Assembly: GCA_003213015.1 (NCBI GenBank)
Contig: QCOG01000003.1
Coordinates: forward strand, 62,001-126,000
Direction: 5' to 3'
Length of the DNA: 64,000 nucleotides
Source of the DNA: Pelagibacteraceae bacterium AG-430-F16
Lineage (GTDB): Bacteria > Pseudomonadota > Alphaproteobacteria > Pelagibacterales > Pelagibacteraceae
The position numbers and the translations under genes are program-made. Positions 1 through 7,667 of this stretch are shown in pieces. Each line of letters starts with the position of its first letter. Position 1 is the first letter of the stretch. The notes under the pieces were generated by a model that was given only the letters and a program-made list of their open reading frames with translations, had not been told where the DNA came from and did not search any database.

Positions 1-1
1 G

Positions 2-1075
2 GCACCTTGTATATTTATTGATCAAGGATACTGGCAAATAAAACATGATTCTTTTTATGAATATTCTTTGCAAAATAATTTTTTAAAATCAATTTTATAT
101 ATTTATGATTATGGTGGTTATTTCGAATTTACTCGAAATATAATTACTAAATTTGCAACTTATTTTCCAATTTTTTCTCAAAAAATTAGCACTTATCTTA
201 CATCAATTATTTATTTATTAATTTTTACTTTTCTTTATTTTTCTAAATCGATTTTTTTTTATAACAAACCTTATAAAATTTTATTAATTTTTTTTATTTT
301 ATTGTCTCCTCCGATGACACCTGAAATATGGCTCACACCAGCCCACTTAAAAGCATATTTTGGAATACTTAGTTTCGTGTTAATTTTTCAAGATTTTACT
401 GTTTTAGAAAACTTTAAAAAAAAACTGTATAGATCTATTATTATTTTTAGTGGATTAAGTAGTATCTATGCAAGTGTGATTGCTCCAATATTTCTATTAA
501 AGTTTATACTAGAAAAAAAAAAAGATAATTTTATTAATTTTCTATGCTCATTGTTTCCCCTAATAATCAATATTTTCATTTTCATTTTTTCCTCTAACAA
601 CGCAGATAGATTTTCATTTAATATTAATAAAATTGAGAGTTTTTCTTATAATATTTTAGTTAGACCTTTTTTTGGAAGTTCCATCCCTAAATTTTTTCAT
701 AATAAATTTAATTTAAATGGCAATGAAACAATTTTAATTGCTTTAATTTTAGTAATAGTTTTTTCTTTATTTTTTGCTTTTAAAATTTTTCAAAAAAAAA
801 AAGACAATATAACTATACTCATCATTGCCTCATTTATATTACATTCGGGTTTCGTTTTAGTGGGATCATTATATCCGGATTTTGTGGGTGGTAGATATGC
901 GGTCATACCAGGAATTGTATTATTAACTTTGTTTATAAGGCTTTTTCAATTAGAAAGTAACTATTTATTTAAATTTATATTTGGTTTTTTTATTTTAACT
1001 TCTCTAACTATTGGAATTTTTGAATTTAAATATTTTACACCTTTACCAAATATAACAGAGTGTAATAATCTATAA
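2..1075 (+). CDS. polytopic membrane protein, 5' end outside window
   Basis: The reading frame is open from base 2, so this gene begins before the window; the TTG at 68 is only an internal codon. The visible part (about 358 residues) is strongly hydrophobic, with roughly eight to ten membrane-spanning segments rich in Phe, Ile and Leu, and no cytosolic domain I can name. It ends one base before the start of a family-2 glycosyltransferase. That context suggests a surface-polysaccharide or lipid-linked-sugar membrane protein, for example a GT-C-like or dolichol-mannose-type membrane partner. This role is inferred from context; the family is not recognised from the sequence. Confidence 0.7.
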   Translation, partial: APCIFIDQGYWQIKHDSFYEYSLQNNFLKSILYIYDYGGYFEFTRNIITKFATYFPIFSQKISTYLTSIIYLLIFTFLYFSKSIFFYNKPYKILLIFFILLSPPMTPEIWLTPAHLKAYFGILSFVLIFQDFTVLENFKKKLYRSIIIFSGLSSIYASVIAPIFLLKFILEKKKDNFINFLCSLFPLIINIFIFIFSSNNADRFSFNINKIESFSYNILVRPFFGSSIPKFFHNKFNLNGNETILIALILVIVFSLFFAFKIFQKKKDNITILIIASFILHSGFVLVGSLYPDFVGGRYAVIPGIVLLTLFIRLFQLESNYLFKFIFGFFILTSLTIGIFEFKYFTPLPNITECNNL

Positions 1076-1076
1076 G

Positions 1077-1826
1077 ATGAGTAAAATTTCTAATAAAAAA
1101 ATTTATGGTGTTGTAATTTGTTATAATAGTGAGTCAGCTATAAAAGACCTTTACGAAAGAATCGATAAGGAGCTATTTGATAAAATATATTTTTTTGATG
1201 ACAACTCAAAAGATAATTCATATGAAATTGCAAAAAAATTTGATTGGCAAACAGCAAAGAATCAAACTAATTTAGGTCATGGTGGAAACTTAAAAAAAGC
1301 AATTAAAACTGCTTTTGAGGATGGTGCCGATTATGTTTTAGAAATTCATGCTGACAATCAATATGATCCAAATTTAATTTTGAAAGCAAAAGATTTTTTA
1401 GATCAAGATTATGCTTTGATTACCGGATCAAGATTCGTAAACAAAAATCCTTATAAGGAAGAAGGAATGCCTTTTTTAAGATATTTTTCAAATAAGTTCA
1501 TGAGCAGCCTAACAAGTAAACTTTTTTCTATAAAATTAACTGAGTTTCATACAGGATTTAAAATTTTTGGTAGAAGCTTTTACAACAAAGTTCAATTTGA
1601 GTATTGTTCAAACAATTATTTATTTTCTTTTCAGATAATTTTGATGACTAAATTTTTTGATTTAAAATATGGGGAAATAAGTATTTCTGCTGATTATGGT
1701 GATAAAGTAAATTCATGTAATTATTATAATGGGTTTATTTATTTGATATCAAATTTTATTGAAATGTTATATTATTTTTTAGCAAAATCTGAAATTTATA
1801 AAAAAAAAATTTACAAGCCTAAATAA
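1077..1826 (+). CDS. family 2 glycosyltransferase, dolichyl-phosphate-mannose-synthase type
   Basis: A 249-residue GT-A fold glycosyltransferase. It shows the nucleotide-binding DDNSKDNS motif near residue 40 and an ADNQYDP stretch near residue 92 that matches the metal-binding DxD-type motif of DPM1-like enzymes. The GSRF motif follows at about 117. There is no long C-terminal membrane domain, so it probably acts at the inner face of the inner membrane on a lipid-phosphate or glycan acceptor. The ATG lies one base after the stop of the upstream membrane protein, so the two are very likely an operon for surface glycan synthesis. The acceptor and sugar cannot be read from sequence. Confidence 0.85.
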   Translation: MSKISNKKIYGVVICYNSESAIKDLYERIDKELFDKIYFFDDNSKDNSYEIAKKFDWQTAKNQTNLGHGGNLKKAIKTAFEDGADYVLEIHADNQYDPNLILKAKDFLDQDYALITGSRFVNKNPYKEEGMPFLRYFSNKFMSSLTSKLFSIKLTEFHTGFKIFGRSFYNKVQFEYCSNNYLFSFQIILMTKFFDLKYGEISISADYGDKVNSCNYYNGFIYLISNFIEMLYYFLAKSEIYKKKIYKPK

Positions 1827-1893
1827 CTTTTTGAGTTTAGAGATATCCGAGAAGGGTTTGGTAGAAATATTTTTTTACCTGATTTTTTTTTCA

Positions 1894-2109
1894 CTAATTT
1901 TTTTTTTGTAAATTCATAAACAGTTTGTATTTTTCCACTAATATTAAGAACACCTTTTTTTCATAATTAATATGATCCCTTTTGAGTCTAAGTATCTCAC
2001 CCTGTCTTACTCCAGTAGAATCAGCAAACATAACAATATCCCTTAAAATAGTTAAATGAGACTCAGAACAAGCGTCTAGGATCTTCGTATATTCCGATCT
2101 TGAAAACAT
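1894..2109 (-). pseudogene. tyrosine recombinase (integrase) catalytic-domain remnant
   Basis: A 71-codon frame carrying the box-I region of tyrosine recombinases, GVRQGEILRL, with the first catalytic Arg, followed by a typical short beta strand (INYEKKVFLI). The His-x-x-Arg box and the nucleophilic Tyr are missing, as is the N-terminal core-binding domain. A seven-base T run at 1955-1961 (A run in the gene) could be a frameshift site: the alternative frame stays open down to about 1823. The fragment sits in a 436-base strip (1827-2262) with no intact gene, between surface-glycan genes and mrp. I read it as the decayed end of an integrated element, not a working integrase. Confidence 0.65.
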
Positions 2110-2135
2110 CCAATCTCTAGAGTAATTAAATTTAG

Positions 2136-2288
2136 AGAGTTAGAGGATCTGAAGTTTTATCAAAAGGCAAACTTATAATTCAAAAATTAATCAAATGAGA
2201 AAATATTGATATTAAAAGCTCTGGGTTATCTAAAAGAGGATGGAATGAATTAATGGATACTTTTAATTTAAAAGATAAATTGATTTAA
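2136..2288 (+). pseudogene. unidentified broken reading frame with internal TGA
   Basis: On the plus strand a protein-like frame runs from a TAG at 2133-2135 to TAA at 2286-2288, interrupted once by TGA at 2196-2198. The translation on the far side, IDIKSSGLSKRGWNELMDTF, has a normal composition with Trp and Gly and looks like the C-terminus of a real protein. If TGA stood for a Trp codon the frame would read through without a break. Its last 26 bases lie antisense to the 3' end of mrp. I do not recognise the family. With the neighbouring integrase remnant it suggests a decayed insertion, but a chance frame is possible. Confidence 0.3.
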
Positions 2289-3060
2289 TTTTTGATGCTA
2301 ATTCCAAATAAATTTTAGAAACTTGGTTTTCTGGATTACTTTCAACAATCGGAGTTCCTTTATCACCTTGTTTGCCAACTTCAGGATCAAGGGGTATTTC
2401 ACACAAAAAATCCTTTTTAAATTCTTCCGCGGTTTTTTTAACTCCTCCGCCTCCAAATATATAATATTTTTTTCCATCATCTCCCTGAAAAAAACTCATA
2501 TTATCAATTAATCCAATTATTTTTGTTCCTAGTTTGTCAAACATTTTGATGCCTCTTTTTACATCCTGCAAGGCTATCTCCTGGGGCGTAGATATTATTA
2601 TAACTCCATCCATTTTTACCTCTTGTGTAAAAGTAAGCTGCGTATCACCAGTTCCAGGCGGCATGTCTACTATAATAAAATCCAGGTCTTTCCAAGCAAC
2701 TTTTTGAGTAAATGTTTTTATTGCACTGGTGACCATTGGTCCCCTCCAAATCATAGGGGTTTGTTCATCAGTAAGAAATCCAATTGACATACATTGAATA
2801 TCGTATTTTAAAATTGGAATTAATCTTTGACCATCGCTCTCTGGTTTGTCTTCAATATCGAATAATTTTGGTAACGAAGGACCATAAATATCGGCATCTA
2901 GAAGACCAACTTTACATCCTTGTTTTTTTAAAGCTAAAGCAAGATTTGATGCAAAGGTAGATTTACCAACTCCGCCTTTTGCACTTGATACTGCTATAGT
3001 GAATTTAGTTCCCACAATCGGGTTTTTTATAAAGGTTTTTGCTCTTGTTTTTTCAATCAT
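2263..3060 (-). CDS. mrp: Mrp/ApbC-family P-loop ATPase, iron-sulfur carrier
   Basis: A 265-residue deviant-Walker ATPase. The P-loop SSAKGGVGKST lies at about residues 25-35, the switch region LLDADIYGPS at about 54-63, and DMPPGTGD at about 132-139. Family members carry and transfer 4Fe-4S clusters to apoproteins. Two variations are visible. The N-terminal MIP18-like domain is absent, so the protein begins at the ATPase core. The CxxC cluster-ligand motif expected after NMS is replaced by FQGDDGKKYYIFG without cysteine. Some alphaproteobacterial Mrp proteins have a similar Cys-less loop. The gene is divergent from hflK, and its 3' end abuts the decayed strip at 1827-2262. Confidence 0.9.
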   Translation of the reverse strand: MIEKTRAKTFIKNPIVGTKFTIAVSSAKGGVGKSTFASNLALALKKQGCKVGLLDADIYGPSLPKLFDIEDKPESDGQRLIPILKYDIQCMSIGFLTDEQTPMIWRGPMVTSAIKTFTQKVAWKDLDFIIVDMPPGTGDTQLTFTQEVKMDGVIIISTPQEIALQDVKRGIKMFDKLGTKIIGLIDNMSFFQGDDGKKYYIFGGGGVKKTAEEFKKDFLCEIPLDPEVGKQGDKGTPIVESNPENQVSKIYLELASKIKSIYLLN

Positions 3061-3107
3061 TGCTTCATTAAGTCCACTATTTATATAAAAGTTTTAGCAT
3101 ACTTAAC

Positions 3108-3135
3108 TTGTTTTTCACATTAAAGACACTATATA
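3108..3135 (+). promoter_or_regulatory. candidate sigma-70-type promoter for hflK
   Basis: TTGTTT at 3108-3113 and TATATA at 3130-3135 are 16 bases apart in the 82-base gap between mrp (minus) and hflK (plus). The expected transcription start is within a few bases of the hflK ATG at 3143, and no Shine-Dalgarno sequence is visible. A leaderless or nearly leaderless transcript is therefore likely. Read by eye only, in A+T-rich DNA where such matches arise by chance. Confidence 0.35.
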
Positions 3136-3142
3136 CATTGTC

Positions 3143-4243
3143 ATGGTTGATGATTTTAGAGGCAGAGGTGGAAGTCCATGGGGATCACCCCCAGGAGGAG
3201 GTTCAGGAAATGGATCTGGCAGGAGGGGTCCGACACCACCAAACATAGATGAATTAATAAAAAAACTTCAAGAAAAAATAAATAAATTTCTTCCAGGTGG
3301 TGCCTCAAGTGGAGGAAAACCAATTATTTTTGGTCTTATAATTTTAGTTATTGTTTGGGCGCTTAGCGGTCTTTACAGAGTTTTACCAGATGAACAAGGT
3401 GTAGTTTTAAGATTTGGAAAGTTTGTTTCAACAACACAACCTGGATTAAACTATCATATTCCGTTTCCAGTGGAGAGTGTTTTAACTCCGAAAGTTACAA
3501 AAGTTAATAGAATTGATATTGGTTTTAGATCTGAGAGAGATACAGGTTTTACATCAGGTGTAGTTGCTGATGTTCCAGAAGAAAGTTTAATGTTAACAGG
3601 AGACGAAAACATTGTTAATATAGATTTTTCTGTTTTCTGGGTTATTAAAGACGCAGGAAATTTTTTATTTAAAATTCAAGATCCTGAAGGAACGGTTAAA
3701 GCTGCAGCAGAAACAGCAATGAGAGAAGTTATTGCACGAAGCAACATTCAACCAATTTTAACTGAGGGAAGATCACAAATAGAAATTGATGCAAGTGAAA
3801 TTATTCAAAAAATTTTAGATGAGTATCAGAGCGGAATACAAATAACGCAGGTTCAAACACAAAAGGCTGACCCACCAGATCAAGTAATCGATGCTTTTAG
3901 AGATGTTCAGGCTGCGAGAGCTGATATGGAAAGATCTAAAAACGAAGCTGAGGCTTACGCTAATGATGTAATCCCAAGGGCTAGGGGTGAAGCTGAAAAA
4001 ATTTTACAAGCGGCTGAGGCATATAAAAAAGAAGTGGTCGCAAAAGCAGAGGGTGAAGCAAGTAGATTTACCGCAATTTTTAATGAGTATCAAAATGCAA
4101 AACAAGTTACACAAGAAAGAATGTATCTTGAAACAATGGAAAAAGTTTTAGCCGACATTGATAAAGTAATAATTGAGAAGAATGCAGGGTCAGGAGTTGT
4201 TCCTTACTTGCCACTTCCAGAACTTAAAAAGAAAACAAACTAA
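3143..4243 (+). CDS. hflK: HflK, SPFH-family subunit of the HflKC membrane complex
   Basis: A 366-residue SPFH/band-7 protein. It has a Gly/Pro-rich N-terminus (residues 1-35), one signal-anchor helix (about 61-78), the band-7 domain (from LPDEQGVVLRFGKF), and a long Ala/Glu/Lys-rich helix with an AEGEA repeat before the C-terminus. With HflC it forms the large periplasm-facing cage that surrounds the FtsH protease and modulates membrane-protein turnover. The stop overlaps the hflC start by one base (TAATG), so the pair is translationally coupled. The cluster hflK-hflC-DUF2065-degP is common in Proteobacteria and defines a membrane and periplasm quality-control operon. Confidence 0.95.
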   Translation: MVDDFRGRGGSPWGSPPGGGSGNGSGRRGPTPPNIDELIKKLQEKINKFLPGGASSGGKPIIFGLIILVIVWALSGLYRVLPDEQGVVLRFGKFVSTTQPGLNYHIPFPVESVLTPKVTKVNRIDIGFRSERDTGFTSGVVADVPEESLMLTGDENIVNIDFSVFWVIKDAGNFLFKIQDPEGTVKAAAETAMREVIARSNIQPILTEGRSQIEIDASEIIQKILDEYQSGIQITQVQTQKADPPDQVIDAFRDVQAARADMERSKNEAEAYANDVIPRARGEAEKILQAAEAYKKEVVAKAEGEASRFTAIFNEYQNAKQVTQERMYLETMEKVLADIDKVIIEKNAGSGVVPYLPLPELKKKTN

Positions 4244-5109
4244 TGAAAAAATTTATTTTACCAATAATCGGGGTAGTTGCATTAACCGCTTTTTTTTCAA
4301 TATTCATAGTTAAAGAAGTAAATCAAGCCATCGTGCTTCAATTCGGTGATCCTAAAAGAATTATACTTAAACCAGGTTTAAATTTTAAACTTCCATTTAT
4401 ACAAAACGTAGTATTTCTTGATAAAAGAATTTTAAATCTAGATGCTCCACCAGAAGAGGTAATTGCATCAGACCAGAAAAGACTAATTGTTGATGCTTTT
4501 GCAAGGTTCCAAATTGTTGATCCGTTGAAATTTTATATCTCTGTAGGAAATGAAAGAGTTGCAAGATCTAGGTTATCAACGATTATCAATTCAAGGATAA
4601 GAAGTGTTTTAGGTACTCAAAGACTGCAAACTTTATTATCTGAAGATAGAAACAAACAAATGGCACTTATTCAAGAAGGTGTAAATAAAGAGGCGGAAAA
4701 CTTCGGAATAAAGATAGTTGACGTAAGGATTAAAAGAGCAGACTTACCACAAGCAAATAGTGATGCAATCTATAGAAGAATGCAGACTGAAAGAGAAAGA
4801 GAAGCAAAAGAATTTAGAGCAAAAGGAGCAGAGATGGCTGTAACTATTACCTCAACAGCTGACAAAGAAGTTACTGTAATTCTTGCTGAAGCCGAAAAAA
4901 AATCAGAGATCATGAAGGGTGAAGGCGATGGTCAGCGTAATAAAATATTTGCTGATGCTTTTGGTAAAGATGCAGACTTCTTCGCGTTTTATAGAGCAAT
5001 GCAAGCTTATGAGAGAGCATTAATAGGTGGTGAAACTTCACTTATAATGTCACCTGACAGTGAATTTTTCAAATTCTTTGGAAACGTAAAAGCACAAATT
5101 AAACAATAG
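4243..5109 (+). CDS. hflC: HflC, SPFH-family subunit of the HflKC membrane complex
   Basis: A 288-residue partner of HflK with one N-terminal membrane helix (about 4-22), then the band-7 domain beginning VKEVNQAIVLQFGDP. The usual RADLP and AQAYE-type regions follow (RIKRADLPQAN near 165, RAMQAYERAL near 255). Length matches the family. It acts with HflK as a membrane scaffold around FtsH. It starts within the hflK stop codon and is followed after four bases by a DUF2065 gene, so it belongs to the same transcript. Nothing unusual is seen in the protein. Confidence 0.95.
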   Translation: MKKFILPIIGVVALTAFFSIFIVKEVNQAIVLQFGDPKRIILKPGLNFKLPFIQNVVFLDKRILNLDAPPEEVIASDQKRLIVDAFARFQIVDPLKFYISVGNERVARSRLSTIINSRIRSVLGTQRLQTLLSEDRNKQMALIQEGVNKEAENFGIKIVDVRIKRADLPQANSDAIYRRMQTEREREAKEFRAKGAEMAVTITSTADKEVTVILAEAEKKSEIMKGEGDGQRNKIFADAFGKDADFFAFYRAMQAYERALIGGETSLIMSPDSEFFKFFGNVKAQIKQ

Positions 5110-5113
5110 CATA

Positions 5114-5299
5114 ATGAACGACTTAATTGTCGCTTTCGGTTTATTTCTCTTTATAGAAGGAATACTTTATGCCTTATTTCCCTCAAAAATGAAAAGTATG
5201 TTGGAAAAATTAAAAATGATTAATGACAAACAACTAAGATTTGGTGGAGTTATTTTTGCTTTGATTGGTTTCTTTATAATATGGTTTATTAAAGGATAA
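5114..5299 (+). CDS. DUF2065 (YjeT-like) small inner-membrane protein
   Basis: A 61-residue protein with two hydrophobic segments (about 4-22 and 43-59) separated by a basic loop containing MKSMLEKLKMINDKQLRFGG. This size, topology and the RFGG turn are those of the DUF2065/YjeT family, whose members sit beside hflC in many proteobacterial genomes. Its biochemical role is unknown. It starts four bases after the hflC stop and ends five bases before the degP start, so it is co-transcribed with both. A function in the HflKC/protease module is inferred from this position only. Confidence 0.85.
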   Translation: MNDLIVAFGLFLFIEGILYALFPSKMKSMLEKLKMINDKQLRFGGVIFALIGFFIIWFIKG

Positions 5300-5304
5300 C
5301 GATA

Positions 5305-6705
5305 ATGAGGGCTCTCAGATCAATATTTTCAATTATAGTTTTTATATTATTTAGTCATTCAGCAATTTCACAAGAAAGACCAGCTTCTTTTGCTGATTTG
5401 ACTGAAAAATTAATGCCAGCTGTTGTAAATATTTCAACATCTACGACTGTTGTGACCAGAACCAATCCATTTCCTAACTTTGAATTTCCACCAGGATCAC
5501 CTTTTGAGGATATGTTTAAAGAGTTTGGAACACCTCAAAAAAGAAAATCTAGCGCCTTAGGCTCAGGCTTTATAATTGACAAGAAAGGAATTGTTATAAC
5601 TAATAATCACGTAATTAAGGGTGCAGAAGATATATTTATAAGAGCAAATGGGGATAAAGAATACAAGGCAAAAATTTTAGGAGCCGACCCTTTATCTGAT
5701 ATTGCAGTTTTACAAATTATTACTGATGATAAATTTGAAACAGTAAAGTTTGGAAACTCTGATACTGCAAGAATCGGGGATTGGGTTATAGCAATTGGAA
5801 ATCCATTTGGATTAGGAGGAACTGTAACCGCAGGAATAGTTTCAGCAAGAAATAGAAATATAGGTATGGCACGTTATGAAGATTTTATACAAACAGATGC
5901 ATCGATAAATTCTGGAAATTCTGGAGGTCCTTTATTTAACATGAAAGGAGAGGTGGTAGGAATTAATACTGCTATATTAGGTCAGTCAGGATCTATTGGT
6001 ATTGGATTTGCTATCCCATCAAATAGTGCCAAGCTAGTAATTGATCAGCTTTTAGAATTTGGCGAAACAAAAAGAGGTTGGTTAGGAGTAAGAATTCAAA
6101 CTGTTACAAAAGAAATAGCAGATGTAGAAAAATTGAAAAAAGCACGAGGTGCATTAGTTGCTAGTGTTGCACCGGGCAGTCCATCAGATAAAGCTGGGAT
6201 AAAAGATGGTGATATAATTTTAGAGTTTGATGGTAAAAAAATAAATGAGATGCAAGAGCTTCCTTTGATTGTTGCTCAGACAAAAGTTGGAAAAATAGTT
6301 AATGTAAAAATTTGGAGAAATAAAAAAGAAATTACAAAAAAAATTACTTTAGGAAGATTAGAAACTTCTGAGGACTTCAAAGCGGAAAAACAAACAAAAC
6401 CTAAAACGACTTTCATAAATGGCTTAAAAATTGAAGTAAGAAAGATTACAAGAGATGATTTAGTTGAGAAAAAAATTCCATTAAACACGACTGGGGTTGT
6501 GATCACAAAGATAGATACAGAAAGTCCTATAAACTATTTAAAAGTTGGTGATTTAATAGTCGAGGCACAAAAAAGAAATATTAAGAGTGCAACAGAACTT
6601 AATAATTTAGTAAATTCAGCTCTCAAGACTTCAAGTAAAACAATTTTGATAGCTGTAATTAATGATCAAAATCAAAAAAGATATATAGGTGTCAAATTGA
6701 AATAA
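5305..6705 (+). CDS. degP: DegP/MucD-type periplasmic serine protease (Do family)
   Basis: A 466-residue trypsin-like HtrA protease. A signal peptide (about 1-22, ending in SHSAISQ) directs export. The catalytic triad is complete: His102 in TNNHVIKG, Asp132 in DPLSDIAVL, and Ser206 in GNSGGPL. Two PDZ domains follow (about 255-345 and 375-466), the first with GWLGVRIQ. The protein degrades or refolds damaged envelope proteins in the periplasm. It is the last gene of the hflKC operon, and miaA starts one base after its stop. A DegP/DegQ/MucD split cannot be made from sequence alone. Confidence 0.92.
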   Translation: MRALRSIFSIIVFILFSHSAISQERPASFADLTEKLMPAVVNISTSTTVVTRTNPFPNFEFPPGSPFEDMFKEFGTPQKRKSSALGSGFIIDKKGIVITNNHVIKGAEDIFIRANGDKEYKAKILGADPLSDIAVLQIITDDKFETVKFGNSDTARIGDWVIAIGNPFGLGGTVTAGIVSARNRNIGMARYEDFIQTDASINSGNSGGPLFNMKGEVVGINTAILGQSGSIGIGFAIPSNSAKLVIDQLLEFGETKRGWLGVRIQTVTKEIADVEKLKKARGALVASVAPGSPSDKAGIKDGDIILEFDGKKINEMQELPLIVAQTKVGKIVNVKIWRNKKEITKKITLGRLETSEDFKAEKQTKPKTTFINGLKIEVRKITRDDLVEKKIPLNTTGVVITKIDTESPINYLKVGDLIVEAQKRNIKSATELNNLVNSALKTSSKTILIAVINDQNQKRYIGVKLK

Positions 6706-6706
6706 C

Positions 6707-7618
6707 ATGGACTTGAAGTCCAAAATCATTCTAATCGCTGGCCCAACTGCTTCAGGAAAATCCAAGATTGCCATAAATTTAGCAAAAAAGATAAAAGGGG
6801 AAATTGTTAATGCTGATAGCATGCAAGTTTATAAGCAACTTAAAATACTTACAGCAAGGCCTTCAGAAAAAGATCAAAAAACTATTAAACACCATTTATT
6901 CGGTATCATTGATGTACGAAAAAGATTTACAACAGGTCAATGGCTTACCGAATGTATCAAAATAATAAATTTAATTAGAAAAAACAAAAAAATTCCAATT
7001 GTAGTAGGCGGAACTGGTCTTTATTTTAAAGCTTTGGTTGATGGGTTAGTAAAGATTCCAAAGTTTGACTCTTTAGAAAAAAATAAAATACTTTATCTCC
7101 ACGAGAAATTAGGCCAAAATCAATTTTATAAAAGATTATTAAAATTAGATCCTCTATCAAAAAAATTTGTGAACCCAAATGATGTGAATAGATCAATAAG
7201 AGCATATGAGGTTAAAAAGCTTACAAAAAAATAATTATACAAATGGTTTAAAGATACAAAGACCTTTTTTGATAAGAATGAATTTGTGATGACTTATGTG
7301 GATTATCCAAGGGACAAATTAATAACGAATATTAAAAAAAGAATTGATAGGATGTTTGATTCAGGAGCCATCGAAGAAGTTAAGAAATTCAATCTAATTA
7401 AGATAAACAAATCGAATAGCGTTAATCATGTGATTGGTATCAAAGAGATTAACTATTATTTAAGTCAAAAAGCTGAATTGAACGACATCAAGGAACAGAT
7501 ATTAATAAAAACTAGACAATATGCTAAAAGACAGAGTACCTGGTCTCGAGGTCATATGACTAATTGGCACAAAATTGATCCAAAATCAAAAAATCCATTC
7601 AAAAAAATTTTAAAATAA
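6707..7618 (+). pseudogene. miaA: tRNA dimethylallyltransferase MiaA, interrupted by an in-frame TAA
   Basis: MiaA transfers an isopentenyl group to A37 of tRNAs that read UNN codons. The first 175 codons carry the P-loop GPTASGKS, NADSMQVYKQL, and the VGGTGLYFKAL substrate motif, ending in RSIRAYEVKKLTKK. A TAA at 7232-7234 then stops the frame. The same frame continues with LYKWFKDTKTFFDKNEF, TYVDYPRDKL and the C-terminal MiaA region to 7618. Without the TAA the product would be 303 residues, normal for the family. Because the frame is kept, a single substitution (for example TCA to TAA) explains it better than an indel. It may be a true pseudogene, a strain variant, a sequencing error, or a readthrough case. 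Confidence 0.85.
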
Positions 7619-7631
7619 TTTCTGCTAAAAC

Positions 7632-7667
7632 TTGACCAATTAGCTCAACTTCAGCTAGATTGGTCAA
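7632..7667 (+). promoter_or_regulatory. long hairpin abutting the ilvB start codon
   Basis: The left arm TTGACCAATTAGCT (7632-7645) pairs with the right arm 7653-7667: nine base pairs (TTGACCAAT with ATTGGTCAA), one bulged G at 7658, then five more pairs (TAGCT with AGCTA) around a seven-base loop. The foot of the stem touches the ilvB ATG at 7668, and no Shine-Dalgarno sequence lies outside it. The position suggests control of ilvBN translation or attenuation. It has no U tract, so it does not look like a simple terminator for miaA. It could also be a DNA operator. Confidence 0.6.

Noticed and set aside
7232-7234. Selenocysteine or other recoding at the miaA stop
   Set aside because: The codon is TAA, which is not used for selenocysteine, and MiaA has no known special residue here.
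7632-7667. Ordinary rho-independent terminator of miaA
   Set aside because: There is no T run after the stem; the next bases are the ilvB ATG.
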